The translations under genes were made by a program, and so were the position numbers. From contig NZ_NIXO01000012.1 in the NCBI RefSeq assembly GCF_002204795.1, forward strand, positions 62,001-126,000: a stretch of 64,000 nt of DNA, written 5' to 3'. Below the pieces are notes generated by a model. The model worked only from the letters and a program-made list of their open reading frames with translations, was not told where the DNA came from and made no database searches. How positions within the stretch are numbered: the first letter of the stretch is position 1; every line of letters starts with the position of its first letter. Shown here piece by piece: positions 28,245 through 39,500 of the stretch. The DNA is from Pseudomonas sp. K2I15 (GTDB lineage Bacteria > Pseudomonadota > Gammaproteobacteria > Pseudomonadales > Pseudomonadaceae).

Positions 28245-29840
28245 TCAGTTCTCCACAACCAATGAGGTTTCAACAGTCGCCGCGTGATACACCCGCAATG
28301 CCTCGCGTACCTGCGCCGCTTCTTCCAGGCCCAGCACCTGGCGGGCGATGGATTGGCAGTCCGCCAGGTCCAGCTCGCGCACGGTGGCCTTGATGGTCGG
28401 GATCAACGGCACACTGACCGACAACTCATCCACTCCCAACCCGATCAGCACCGGCACTGCCAGCGCTTCAGACGCCAGCGCACCGCACACACCGACCCAC
28501 TTGCCATGGGCATGGGCCGCCTTGACGGTGGTAGCGATCAGGCGCAGTACCGCTGGGTGAAAGCTGTCGGCCTGGCTGGCGAGGCGCGGGTGATCGCGGT
28601 CCATCGCCAGGGTGTATTGCGTCAGGTCGTTGGTGCCGATGGAGAAGAAATCCACCTCCGGCGCAAACAAGTCGGCCATCAACGCCGCCGACGGCACTTC
28701 GATCATGATCCCAAGCTTTGGCAATTGCGTCAGCCCCAAGGCCAACGCTTCCTCTTCAAGAATCTGCCGCGCCAGGCGCAGCTCCGAGAGCAGGCTGACC
28801 ATAGGCAACATGATGTGCAGGCGGGCGAAACCGGCACTGGCGAGGATCGCGCGAAATTGCTCACGCAGCAGTTCCGGGCGCTCCAGGCACAGGCGAATCC
28901 CGCGCAGGCCGAGGAACGGGTTGGTCTCTGCGTCCATCGGCACATAGGCCAGCGGCTTGTCGCCACCAACGTCGAGGGTGCGCACCACCAGATTGCGCTG
29001 CGGCCCCAATGCACGGGCGATAGCGCTGTAGGTGCCCGCCTGTTCTTCGGGACTCGGCGCGCGGTTGCGGTCCAGGTAGAGGAATTCGGAGCGCAGCAAA
29101 CCGACGCCTTCGCCACCCAGGGACAGCGCCTGTTCCACCTCTTGCAACGACGCGACGTTGGCCGTCACTTCAATGTGATGTCCGTCACGCGTGGTGGCGG
29201 GCAAAGAGGCTTGCTCCACTTCCCGCTGGCGGCGCAGCACTTGCTGTTGGCGGGTGGCTTGCAGCTGTTCGATCTCGGCCAAGTCCGGGTTCAGGTGCAG
29301 CTCGCCCTTGTCGGCATCCAGCAGCACTTGCTTGCCGTTGACCAATTCCAGCACCTGCGCCGGCACGCCACAGATGGCCGGCAAGCCAAGGGCACGGGCC
29401 AGGATTGCGACGTGGCTGGTGGCACCGCCGCCCACGGTGACGAAGCCCAGCACCTTGCGCGTGTCGAGGCTGGCGGTTTGCGAAGGGGTGAGTTGTTCGG
29501 CAATCAGGATCGCCTGCTCCGGCAAATCCCAGGCGCTGTCCTGAACCCCGAGGATCAGTTTCAGCACCCGCTGGCCAACGTCGGCCAGATCAGCCGCACG
29601 CTCGGCGAGCAAGGCGTTGCCCAAGCCCTGGAAGAGCCTGGCGGTGGCCTCGGTGGCACTGTTCCAGGCGAAGGCTGCGCTTTTGCCCTGGTCCAGCAGG
29701 TCGCGGGTTTGTTCCAGCAAGGCCGGGTCATCCAGCAATTCCTGGTGGGCGCGGAAGATCTCGGCCTGGGCGCTGCCGACGACTTTTTCCTGCAAGGCTT
29801 GAAGGGCCAGGTTCGCGTCACTCAGGGCCTGTATCAGCAC
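28245..29840 (-). CDS. PTS enzyme I part of the trehalose EIIA-HPr-EI protein (downstream of in-frame stop)
   Basis: Enzyme I region (531 residues from a GTG at 29838-29840) with phosphohistidine motif GGGATSHVAILARALG, the PEP-site EVPSAALMADLF, SIGTNDLTQYTLAMDRDH, and GVCGALASE. It is in the same frame as the EIIA-HPr gene upstream, with only 17 codons between the TAA and this GTG. So it is the rest of one protein of about 843 residues split by a nonsense codon. The N-terminal end of EI lies before the stop, so this part alone lacks its first segment. No Shine-Dalgarno site supports re-initiation. It could be a pseudogene or a sequencing error. Confidence 0.75.
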   Translation of the reverse strand: MLIQALSDANLALQALQEKVVGSAQAEIFRAHQELLDDPALLEQTRDLLDQGKSAAFAWNSATEATARLFQGLGNALLAERAADLADVGQRVLKLILGVQDSAWDLPEQAILIAEQLTPSQTASLDTRKVLGFVTVGGGATSHVAILARALGLPAICGVPAQVLELVNGKQVLLDADKGELHLNPDLAEIEQLQATRQQQVLRRQREVEQASLPATTRDGHHIEVTANVASLQEVEQALSLGGEGVGLLRSEFLYLDRNRAPSPEEQAGTYSAIARALGPQRNLVVRTLDVGGDKPLAYVPMDAETNPFLGLRGIRLCLERPELLREQFRAILASAGFARLHIMLPMVSLLSELRLARQILEEEALALGLTQLPKLGIMIEVPSAALMADLFAPEVDFFSIGTNDLTQYTLAMDRDHPRLASQADSFHPAVLRLIATTVKAAHAHGKWVGVCGALASEALAVPVLIGLGVDELSVSVPLIPTIKATVRELDLADCQSIARQVLGLEEAAQVREALRVYHAATVETSLVVEN

Positions 29841-29891
29841 GGCACGTTCCAGCGCTTCACCCTTGCCGGCCTCAACGATGTCCAGTGCCGG

Positions 29892-29894
29892 TTA
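29892..29894 (-). other. In-frame TAA splitting the trehalose PTS fusion gene
   Basis: The frame reads ..CAG GTT AAA TAA CCG GCA.. on the minus strand and continues openly on both sides. One C-to-T change from CAA (Gln) would explain it. No frameshift is involved. Confidence 0.85.
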
Positions 29895-30776
29895 TTTAAC
29901 CTGCACCACCTGGCCAAACGCCGAACCTGGCGACGCGCACACACCGCGCAGCAAGGTCGCCGATGACTCGGGTGCCACGGGCTCGGCGGCGGGCTGATGA
30001 GCCGCCACCGCTTCCCCACAGCCTTCCACCAGCAAGGTCACCAATGCCTGGATCGCCGCTTCGGCATCCTCGCCTGCCGCGCTGATTTGCAAGGTATCGC
30101 CCTGCGCCGTCTGCAACGCCATGATCCGCACCAGCGACTTGGCATTGGCGCTCTCGGTTTGCTTGTGCAGGTAAATGCTCGACTTGAAGCCCTTGGCCGC
30201 CTGCGCCAGCACTGCCGCCGGGCGCGCATGCAGGCCGTTGGCGTTGGGCAAGGTCAGCGGCTTGGAGAATAGGGCATCGCCCTCCTCGTCTTTCACCTCA
30301 TCGGCAGCGGTTTGCGGCGTTACCCGCAGCAGCGGCTGCCCCACGTCCACCAAACCCTGCTCGGGCGTCAGCAGTTTGAAGGGTTCACCACTGACCACCA
30401 GCATCAGGGTCAGCAAACTACGGGCGTTGAGCGCCACGTAGTCGGCATCGAATTCAATCAGCGGTTGCCCGGCTTCCACCCGTTGGCCTTCCTCGACCAA
30501 TCGGGTGAAACCCTTGCCCGCCAGATTCACCGTATCCAGGCCGATGTGCATCAGCACCTGGACGCCGTTGTCGTCGGTGACACTCACCGCATGACCACTG
30601 TCCTGGATATTGCTGATCACCCCGGCCAGCGGCGCGCAGAGGGTCTGCGAGGTCGGATCGATGCACAGGCCATCGCCGATCAGGCGACTGGAGAACACCG
30701 GGTCAGGCACTTGGTCCAGGGCAAGCAGCACCCCGGACAACGGCGCCAGCAATTCCAGGGGTTGGGTTGTGGTCAT
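29892..30776 (-). CDS. EIIA-HPr part of the trehalose PTS fusion protein (truncated by TAA)
   Basis: A 294-residue product with a glucose-type EIIA domain (about 5-150, active His in VLMHIGLDTV) and an HPr domain (about 172-255, active His in GLHARPAAVLAQ). It ends a few residues into enzyme I (LLRGVCASPGSAFGQVVQVK). The intact paralogue at 15661-18183 shows that EI should follow without a break. As it stands this half could still pass phosphate between HPr and EIIA if supplied by another EI. It lies in the trehalose operon behind the porin gene. Confidence 0.8.
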   Translation of the reverse strand: MTTTQPLELLAPLSGVLLALDQVPDPVFSSRLIGDGLCIDPTSQTLCAPLAGVISNIQDSGHAVSVTDDNGVQVLMHIGLDTVNLAGKGFTRLVEEGQRVEAGQPLIEFDADYVALNARSLLTLMLVVSGEPFKLLTPEQGLVDVGQPLLRVTPQTAADEVKDEEGDALFSKPLTLPNANGLHARPAAVLAQAAKGFKSSIYLHKQTESANAKSLVRIMALQTAQGDTLQISAAGEDAEAAIQALVTLLVEGCGEAVAAHQPAAEPVAPESSATLLRGVCASPGSAFGQVVQVK

Positions 30777-30809
30777 GACTTCACCTGCTGTTTTGTTCTG
30801 TAAAAATCC

Positions 30810-30911
30810 CTGTAGGAGCGAGCGTGCTCGCGAAGGTCATCAACGATAACGCGTGCATTCTGGATAAACGCGTCGACCTTGAGTTTTTCGCGAGCAAGCT
30901 CGCTCCTACAG
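30810..30911. repeat. REPIN, CTGTAGGAGCGAGC type
   Basis: Inverted arms CTGTAGGAGCGAGCGTGCTC and its near-complement ending CTCGCTCCTACAG. It is nearly identical to 7837-7938, including the inner sequence CATTCTGGATAAACGCG. It lies inside the trehalose operon, between the porin gene and the EIIA-HPr gene. Confidence 0.85.
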
Positions 30912-30919
30912 ATAAGTGA

Positions 30920-32170
<1,251 letters not shown>

Positions 32171-32178
32171 TTAAAGCA

Positions 32179-32200
32179 CCCCGGCGCTCCCACACCGGGG
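32179..32200. other. Hairpin between phosphotrehalase and porin genes
   Basis: Stem CCCCGG/CCGGGG with a 10-nt loop, just after the phosphotrehalase stop. There is no T-run on the transcribed strand, so it may stabilise or attenuate the transcript rather than terminate it. Confidence 0.4.
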
Positions 32201-32212
32201 ATAAAACGGGTC

Positions 32213-33859
32213 TCAGTCCTTGAGGTGCAGCACAAACGATTCATACGGGCGCAGCGAGACCTGGCTCGAACGCTGTGGGCAGTCGTCGTAGTTGCTGATC
32301 AGCAGGCGTTGCTCACTTGCCGCCGTCAGCAGCCCATCGGGCAATTGGATCTGGCACGGCGTGCCGTAGAAGTTGTTCAGCACCAGCAGGCGCTCGCCGT
32401 GCCCTTCGCGCAGGTACGCCCAAACCTGGGTGTGCTGCGCCAGCAACTGGCGGTAAACACCTTCCTGAATCAGCGACTCGTGCCGACGCAGTTCGATCAG
32501 CGCGCGGTAGTGATGCAGCACCGAGTGCGGGTCATCCAGCTGGCTTTGTACGTTGATCTGCGCGGCGTTGGCCGGGATGCCGATCCACGGTTCGCCACTG
32601 CTGAAGCCGGCGTTTTTTTCGGCATTCCATTGCATCGGCGTGCGGCCATTGTCGCGAGACTTCTGCATGATCGCCGACATGCTCGATGCCTCGGACTCGC
32701 CTGCCTCGCGCTTGAGTCGATAGATGTTCAGTGTCTCGACATCGCGGTATTGGTCGATCGTGTCGAAGCCCGGATTGGTCATGCCCAGCTCTTCGCCCTG
32801 GTACACAAAAGGCGTGCCCTGGAGGAAGTGCAGCGCGGTGGCGAGCATCTTCGCCGAGACCACGCGGTGCTCGCCGTCATCACCAAAACGCGAGACCACA
32901 CGCGGCTGGTCATGGTTACACCAGAACAACGCATTCCAGCCGCCCCCCGCCTGCATGCCGAGTTGCCAGTCAGACAAGATCTGCTTGAGTTGCAGGAAGT
33001 CGAAGTCAGCCGCAACCCACTTTTGCAGGTTTGGATAATCGACTTTCAGGTGGTGGAAGTTGAAGGTCATCGACAGCTCTTTCGAGTCTGGATTCGAATA
33101 ACGAATGCAGTGCTCAAGGCTGGTGGACGACATCTCGCCGACGTTGATCAGGTCATGCCCTTCGAATACTTCGCGGTGCATTTCCTGCAGGTATTGGTGC
33201 ACGTTCGGGCCGTCGGTGTAGAAGCGCCGGCCGTCGGTATTGTCTTCCGGAAAATCCGCCGGCTTGGAGATCAGGTTGATCACGTCCAGGCGGAAACCGC
33301 CCACGCCCTTGTCGCGCCAGAAGCACATCAGCTTGAACACTTCGGCACGCACCTTGGGGTTGTCCCAATTCAGGTCGGCCTGGGTGTGGTCGAACAGGTG
33401 CAGGAAGTACTGGCCGGTTTGCGCCTCGTATTCCCAGGCCGAACCGCCGAACTTGGATTCCCAGTTGTTCGGCTGGTCGCGCCAAATGTAGAAGTCGCGG
33501 TACGGGTTATCGAGGCTGCTGCGGGCCTGCTGGAACCATTCGTGTTCGATGGAGGTGTGGTTGACCACGATGTCGAGCATCAGCGTGATGCCGCGCTTGG
33601 CGGCTTCGCTGATCAGCAGGTCGCAATCGGCCATGGTCCCGTAGCTGGGGTCGATGGCGTAGTAGTCGCTGATGTCGTAACCGTTGTCGCGCTGGGGCGA
33701 ACGCAGGAACGGGGTGATCCACAGGCAGTCGACGCCCAGCCACTTCAGGTAATCGAGCTTGTCCACGATGCCGAGCAGGTCACCGGTGGCGTTACCCGCG
33801 TGGCTGTGGAAGCTTTTGGGGTAGATCTGGTAGATCACCGAGTGTTGCCAGTCTTGCAT
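32213..33859 (-). CDS. treC: Trehalose-6-phosphate hydrolase (alpha,alpha-phosphotrehalase)
   Basis: This cytoplasmic GH13 enzyme splits trehalose-6-P into glucose and glucose-6-P. The 548-residue product has the family motifs DIVVNHTS (96-103), GGFRLDVINLI with nucleophile D192, INVGEM with acid E242, and CNHDQPRV with D317. Length and sequence fit TreC/TreA. The ATG at 33859 has GAAGGA about 9 nt upstream. It lies directly downstream of treP, so it acts on the phosphorylated sugar that TreP delivers. Confidence 0.92.
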   Translation of the reverse strand: MQDWQHSVIYQIYPKSFHSHAGNATGDLLGIVDKLDYLKWLGVDCLWITPFLRSPQRDNGYDISDYYAIDPSYGTMADCDLLISEAAKRGITLMLDIVVNHTSIEHEWFQQARSSLDNPYRDFYIWRDQPNNWESKFGGSAWEYEAQTGQYFLHLFDHTQADLNWDNPKVRAEVFKLMCFWRDKGVGGFRLDVINLISKPADFPEDNTDGRRFYTDGPNVHQYLQEMHREVFEGHDLINVGEMSSTSLEHCIRYSNPDSKELSMTFNFHHLKVDYPNLQKWVAADFDFLQLKQILSDWQLGMQAGGGWNALFWCNHDQPRVVSRFGDDGEHRVVSAKMLATALHFLQGTPFVYQGEELGMTNPGFDTIDQYRDVETLNIYRLKREAGESEASSMSAIMQKSRDNGRTPMQWNAEKNAGFSSGEPWIGIPANAAQINVQSQLDDPHSVLHHYRALIELRRHESLIQEGVYRQLLAQHTQVWAYLREGHGERLLVLNNFYGTPCQIQLPDGLLTAASEQRLLISNYDDCPQRSSQVSLRPYESFVLHLKD

Positions 33860-33903
33860 GGTGGTTTCCTTCAATAAGTTATGTGCTGGCCTTGAGAGCC
33901 TCA

Positions 33904-33968
33904 TCGCGGGCAAGCCCGGCGCCCACAGGGGAACGCATTCAAAATGTGGGAGCGGGCTTGCTCGCGAA
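33904..33968. repeat. REP doublet, TGTGGGAGCGGGC type
   Basis: A degenerate left arm (TCGCGGGCAAGCCCG...CCCACA, 33904-33927) faces an intact right arm TGTGGGAGCGGGCTTGCTCG (from 33945). It lies between treP and treC, inside the operon. Confidence 0.7.
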
Positions 33969-33977
33969 AGCGGTAGA

Positions 33978-35420
33978 TCAGGCGACGCGGTAGCCAGGGC
34001 GCACGATCTTCATGCTCAACGCACAGGTCAAAACAAACGGCACGACAATCGCGACGACCATGCCGATGACAAAGCTTGGGATGTACTGCGGGATGATCGA
34101 GATGAATCCGGGCAAGCCTCCCACGCCAATCGCCGAGGCCTGGACCTTGTTCAGCGACAGGAAAATACTGCCCAGCGCCGAGCCGGTCAGCGCGGCGTAG
34201 AACGGAAATTTGAAGCGCAGGTTGACCCCGAACATCGCCGGTTCAGTGATGCCGAAGTAGGCGGAAATCGCCGAGGTCGACGCCATGCTTTTGTCCCGCG
34301 CATTGCGGCTCATATAGAACACACCAAGCGCCGCGCTGCCCTGGGCCAGGTTGGACATGACGATCATCGGCCAGATAAACGTGCCGCCCTGGGTGGAGAT
34401 CAGTTGCAGGTCCACCGCGAGGAACATGTGGTGCATGCCGGTGATCACCAGCGGTGCGTACAGCAGGCCAAAAATCGCCCCGCCAACCATGGGTGCCAGG
34501 TCAAACAGAGTGACCACGCCTTCGGTGATCAGGATGCCGAGGTGACGGGTCACCGGGCCGATGATCGCCAGCGCCAGCACGCCGGTGACGACGATGGTGG
34601 TGATCGGTACCACCAGCAGTTGAATGGCATTCGGCACCCGCGCCCGCAGCCATTTTTCAATCACGCTCATCACGTAGGCGGCCAGCAGGATCGGCAGGAT
34701 TTGCCCTTGATAACCGACCTTCTCGATCTTGAACCAGCCGAAAATATCGAAGTACGGCAGGCTCTGGCCATCCAGGCCGGCGACCGCCTTGCCGTAGTTC
34801 CAGGCGTTGAGCAAATCGGGGTGCACCAGCATCAGGCCGAGGACGATACCGAGAATTTCACTGCCACCAAAACGCTTGGCCGCCGACCAGCCCACCAGCG
34901 CCGGCAGAAACACAAACGAGGTATTGGCCATCAGGTTGATCAGGCTCCACAGGCCATCCAGGTTTGGATAGGCGTCGAGCAGGGTCTTGTCCGCGATGAA
35001 CATGCCCTTGGCGCCCATCAGGTTGTTCACACCCATGAGCAAGCCGGCAATGATCAGCGCCGGCAAGATCGGCATGAACACGTCGGAGAACACCCGCACC
35101 AGGCGCTGCATGGGGTTTATTTTGTCGGCGCTTTTTTGTTTCACATCCGCGATGGTCGACGCAGCGAGGCCCGTTTGCTCACGCAGGGCGGCGTAGACCT
35201 TTTCCACTTCGCCGGGGCCGATCACGATCTGGAACAGGCCACCGGTAAAGAACGACCCCTTGACCAGGTCGACCTGGTTCAATTCGCCGCTGTTGGCCAG
35301 GCTCGGGTCCTTGAGGGCCAGGCGCAGGCGGGTCACGCAGTGGGCAGCTTGCTCAAGGTTGTCGCTGCCACCGAGGTTCTTGAGAATCTGGCGGGCAATA
35401 TTCGGATAGTCGTGGCTCAT
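33978..35420 (-). CDS. treP: Trehalose PTS EIIBC permease
   Basis: A 480-residue inner-membrane permease that imports trehalose as trehalose-6-P. The N-terminal EIIB domain has phosphorylated C28 (AAHCVTRLRLAL). The EIIC domain (about 105-475) has around ten hydrophobic segments and the GITEPAMFGVNLR loop near 400. No EIIA is attached; the neighbouring EIIA-HPr protein would supply it. First gene of the operon, behind a promoter with two palindromic operators and divergent from treR. Confidence 0.93.
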   Translation of the reverse strand: MSHDYPNIARQILKNLGGSDNLEQAAHCVTRLRLALKDPSLANSGELNQVDLVKGSFFTGGLFQIVIGPGEVEKVYAALREQTGLAASTIADVKQKSADKINPMQRLVRVFSDVFMPILPALIIAGLLMGVNNLMGAKGMFIADKTLLDAYPNLDGLWSLINLMANTSFVFLPALVGWSAAKRFGGSEILGIVLGLMLVHPDLLNAWNYGKAVAGLDGQSLPYFDIFGWFKIEKVGYQGQILPILLAAYVMSVIEKWLRARVPNAIQLLVVPITTIVVTGVLALAIIGPVTRHLGILITEGVVTLFDLAPMVGGAIFGLLYAPLVITGMHHMFLAVDLQLISTQGGTFIWPMIVMSNLAQGSAALGVFYMSRNARDKSMASTSAISAYFGITEPAMFGVNLRFKFPFYAALTGSALGSIFLSLNKVQASAIGVGGLPGFISIIPQYIPSFVIGMVVAIVVPFVLTCALSMKIVRPGYRVA

Positions 35421-35480
35421 GCTTGGTATCCACTTTGGTTTTTTTTATTGGGGGCGGTCATAGGCAGCACGCCGAGGCCA

Positions 35481-35528
35481 AAATTACTCGTCTGTACGAG
35501 TTAAAGCAACAACTCGTCTGTACGAGTT
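35481..35528 (-). promoter_or_regulatory. treP promoter with two TreR-like operators
   Basis: On the minus strand TTGCTT (35504-35509) and TAATTT (35481-35486) are 17 bp apart. The palindrome ACTCGTCTGTACGAGT occurs at 35486-35501, filling the spacer, and again at 35512-35527 (as AACTCGTCTGTACGAGTT at 35511-35528), upstream of the -35. Centres are 26 bp apart. This fits repression by the adjacent GntR-type TreR. Confidence 0.75.
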
Positions 35529-35543
35529 ACAAATGTTTATTCA

Positions 35544-35645
35544 CTGTAGGAGCGAGCTTGCTCGCGAAGAACCTGAGTGCACCGCGTAACGTCAGGTGGC
35601 AAGCGTCATCGTTAACAACCTTCGCGAGCAAGCTTGCTCCTACAG
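35544..35645. repeat. REPIN, CTGTAGGAGCGAGC type
   Basis: Arms CTGTAGGAGCGAGCTTGCTC and its complement ending TTGCTCCTACAG enclose about 50 bp whose core differs from the other two elements of this type. It lies in the divergent region between treP and treR. Confidence 0.85.
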
Positions 35646-35738
35646 GAAGCAGGAATATCCATGGGTTGAATGGACAAACCTGACCTCTGCCACTAAGGTT
35701 CCTGCCTTGAACGCAAACGTGGCACAGAGCCCTCCCCC

Positions 35739-36443
35739 ATGAGCAAATACAACCAGATCTATACCGATCTGCTTGCCAGCATCACCACCGAACGCCTGCA
35801 ACGCGGCACGCGCCTTCCCTCCGAAACCGAACTGATGGACGCCTACCAGGCCAGCCGTGGCACGGTGCGCCGGGCGATCGAGCAATTGCAGGAGCGCGGC
35901 TTCGCGCAAAAGATCCACGGCAAGGGCACCTTCGTGCTGTCGCCCAACCCCATCGAGTTCCAGCTGGGCGGGATTGTCAGCTTTCGCGAGACCCACGCCG
36001 CCCTCGGCGATGACGTCAGCACCGAAGTGGTGGAGTTCAGCCAGTTCCCGCTGGAAGGCTCGCTGATGCAACACATCGAAGCCGAAGCCGGCAGCCTGAT
36101 TACCCGGGTCAAGCGGGTGCGGCGCATCGACGGCAAACGGGTGATCCTCGACATCAACCACTTCGTCGCCGACCTGATTCCGGGGCTGGATCGCTCGATT
36201 GCCGAGCAGTCGATCTATGCGTTTATCGAACAGACGCTGCAGCTGCAAATCAGCTATGCCCAGCGCACCATCGAAGCGCTGCCGCGGGGCAAGGACGATC
36301 AACTGCACCTGGATCTGGATGGGCAAAGCCATGTGATCGTGGTGAGCAACCAGACGTTTTTGCAGGATGGGCGGCAGTTTGAGTACACCGAGTCGCGCCA
36401 TACCCTGGACAAGTTTTACTTTTCGGATATTGCCCGGCGCTGA
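35739..36443 (+). CDS. treR: Trehalose operon repressor TreR (GntR/UTRA)
   Basis: A 234-residue regulator of the GntR/HutC family: winged helix-turn-helix (about 5-70, LPSETELMDAYQASRGTVRR) and UTRA domain (about 90-230). Its relatives bind trehalose-6-P and derepress the trehalose PTS genes. It is divergent from treP and close to two palindromic sites. Unlike E. coli TreR, a LacI-family protein, this is the GntR type known from Bacillus and Pseudomonas. Confidence 0.88.
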   Translation: MSKYNQIYTDLLASITTERLQRGTRLPSETELMDAYQASRGTVRRAIEQLQERGFAQKIHGKGTFVLSPNPIEFQLGGIVSFRETHAALGDDVSTEVVEFSQFPLEGSLMQHIEAEAGSLITRVKRVRRIDGKRVILDINHFVADLIPGLDRSIAEQSIYAFIEQTLQLQISYAQRTIEALPRGKDDQLHLDLDGQSHVIVVSNQTFLQDGRQFEYTESRHTLDKFYFSDIARR

Positions 36444-36502
36444 ATCCGACACCCGATGGGCTTCTGGAATGAGCCCCCGGTCGACATGTACCGGAATGCA
36501 AA

Positions 36503-36527
36503 GGCTCACCGACCTACAGCGTGAGCC
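36503..36527 (+). other. Hairpin downstream of treR
   Basis: Stem GGCTCAC/GTGAGCC (36503-36509, 36521-36527) with an 11-nt loop, between treR and the toxin-like gene. There is no T-run, so termination is uncertain. Confidence 0.35.
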
Positions 36528-36580
36528 AGACCCTCCTTGGGATAGTAGCGGTGACATTACGCGACCCAAGGAAGAACCCA

Positions 36581-39500
36581 ATGCAAGATGCACCCAACCT
36601 GCCAAACGCCGCCGATGCCACGGCCCTCAAGGCGCTGGTTCCGGCGCTGGTAGAGGCCTGCCCGGACATGTACGAGATGGCGACGCAGTTCGCCAAAAAA
36701 ATCCTCGCCGAGCACGCCATCAACCTGGACCCGGAAAAGGTCTACTGGCATCGCTTCCACTCGTCCCAGAGCAATCCGAAAACCCTTTCCGGCTGGGAAC
36801 ATATCGAACACCCCCACGACTCCATGACCCTGACGCAGTTGGTGATCACGCGCTTCACCGTGCACTACCAGGACAACGCCGACCTGCTCGATAACGACTG
36901 CGGTTTCTACACTGCCGGGCCCGAGGCTGGGACTTACGACCAGACCAACGAGATCCGGTTATCCGGCAGTCAGGTCATGAAAAGTTTCTGGGCCTTCAAC
37001 TTTGCCGACCACTACAAAACCGCCGTGGCGTCATTCTGGAGTAGCCAGGGCACGCCGTTCAGGACCTTGGCCAAAAGCACATTCCTGGCCAAGGCGATTG
37101 AAGATTACGAAGACGGGCGACTGTCTGCCGACAACTTCCGTACGGTGGTCAAGGCCGCCGCCTGCAATGTGAATTGGCCGGTGACCCTGCAGATGCTTGA
37201 GACCGAGGTCCTGCCGTCACCAGCAGTGCGCATCAGGCGTTTGAAGGTCGGCAGCTATGTCGCCAGCGACATCCTGTGCTTTGTCGACCGCAATGAGCGC
37301 CAGATCCTGTATGTACCCGGCGAAACGTGGGGCTTTCATGTGCTGGAATGCGCCGAGGACCTGCATTGGTGGGTGCTGTCACAGGTCGAGCAGCCGCAGG
37401 CGCGCAAGCGTTTCATGGCGCACTTCCAGGTCGCCGACCACGACATCATGCAAGACACCAACGCACTGACCTCGACCCAGGAATGGCTGCTGGCCGCATT
37501 CCCGACGGCAGACCTGTTACACACGTTGTCCTACGAAACGCGTATCGAGAATATCGGCCTCAATCACGTGTTGGACCTGCTGTTCAACGCTTGGAAGGCT
37601 AACGATCACCACCTGTTGGCAGTGCAGGACGCGTGGGTCTGCGATGACCCGTTCACCCACCTGCGAGATGCCACCCACGCCCGCATGATCAGTGACGCCG
37701 GCTACATGTTGCACTCCAACGGCGAGCTGCGAAAAAAACTCTGGATCGGCTACCTCAATGCCTTTGGCCGCATGTTCGGCCCGCTGGCAGCTGTCGGCTG
37801 GCCGGTTGCGCTGGCGGTCGTTGGTGCCGGCATCGCGAACGTCGGGATGAACATCGACCAGGCCGTCAACGGCAAGACCCCCACCGAACGCAAGGCCGGG
37901 GTGAGCGGGGCGGTGCTTGCGGCAATCGATACCTTGTTCAATGCGATGTTTCTCAAAGGTGGCGAAGGCTTGCCGCAGATTGCCCAAGGCAAAGACCTCG
38001 TGGCTCCCGAAGAACGGCTTGGCACGGCGGCCTTGAGCGAAACCGAGTTGTCTCTGTTGCACACCCTCACACCGGAGCGTGTATCTGCGCCGGGCGGGCA
38101 AGAGAGCTTTCTGGCGACGCTGCGCACCGAGATTACCGAGGGTACCCAAGCGGGTACCGGTGCCCGAAAAGGCATCATCGAAACATCGAGCGGAAAAACC
38201 TACATCTACCTGAGTGAGGGCACCACGTCCGGCTACTTCCAGGTGCGCTATGTCAAGGAAGCCAAGGGCTGGGTGATCATCGATCCAAAGAACCCCTGGT
38301 CGTTTTATCGAAATGTGCCGGTGCGCCTGAATGCCTATAGTGAATGGGAGCCAGTGCCCGCCCCTGGCCTCAAGGGCGGCGGCAGAATGTTCGGGCTCAA
38401 GCCCTGGGGGCAGGCTCCCGACGCGCCCTTGCCGGAGGTGCAAACACCGGGTACCGCCTACGATGTTCCCGAGGCGCAGAGGCCCGGACTGCAGCCGGCC
38501 GCCAACGGTAATGTCGACCCCAAGGACCTGAATGAAGAGTATTTGAGCAACGATCGCCATGACGCGTTCAAGGCCTTGCGTCGCAAGTTGCATGACGACG
38601 CACGGGACTTTTTTGTCGACCCACCGCTGCCTGCCCGCCCGCGTATCCCGACGTTCACGTTGAACGCGCCACCCAAAGACATCATCAAACAATTGCTCAA
38701 GGACGGCCCCGGCCTGGTGATCGGGGAAAATCATTCGAACGTGGCCAGCAAACGCTTTCTGATTGAAAGCATGCCGCTGCTCGCCAGACAAAAGGTCAGG
38801 ACCCTGTACCTGGAGCACCTGCTCAGCGACTTCCACCAGGCTGACCTGGACCTGTTCAGCCGAAGCGGCGAGATGCCGCAGAGCCTGGGGCGCTACCTGC
38901 AAGACCTGGATGAAGGCCATCGGACCGACCCCACCGGCCAATACACCTTCCTGGAAGTGGTCAAGGCCGCGCAAACAAACCGCCTGAGGATCAAGGCCAT
39001 CGACTGCATGGCCAGCTATCGCAGCAGCGGGATCCTGGACGCTGACGTGAACTATCGGCAAAAAATGATGAATTACTTTGCTCGCACACTGATCACTGCC
39101 GATCAGGGCGCCGCCGGCCCACACAAATGGGTGGCGCTGGTGGGTGACAGCCATGCCAATACATTCAACGGGGTACCGGGGCTCAGCGAATTGGAGGGAG
39201 CCGTCGGCCTGAGAATAGAGGACGCCGGGATCGGCAAGGCAAGGGGAATTGAGCCTGATCCGGGAAGAACAGCCGTAGAGCCTGGCAGCAACTCCACAAC
39301 AGTGCGCAACGACTTGCGCCTGCAACTGGAAATGCCCGTCGATATCCTAAGTGCCCGCAAGCTGGGCAAATACCTGCCCGACCCCGGTATGTACGCCCGT
39401 GATACCGAGACCGGACAGGCGCTGTTCGTCAGCCGAGACCGTAACGGCTTGATCAAGTGCACACCGTTGAAACGCGATAAAACCGGCTACTTTGTCGAGC

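Noticed and set aside
37517..39325. A 602-codon minus-strand frame inside the toxin-like gene
   Set aside because: Antisense shadow; the plus-strand gene has clear domain repeats and a ribosome site.
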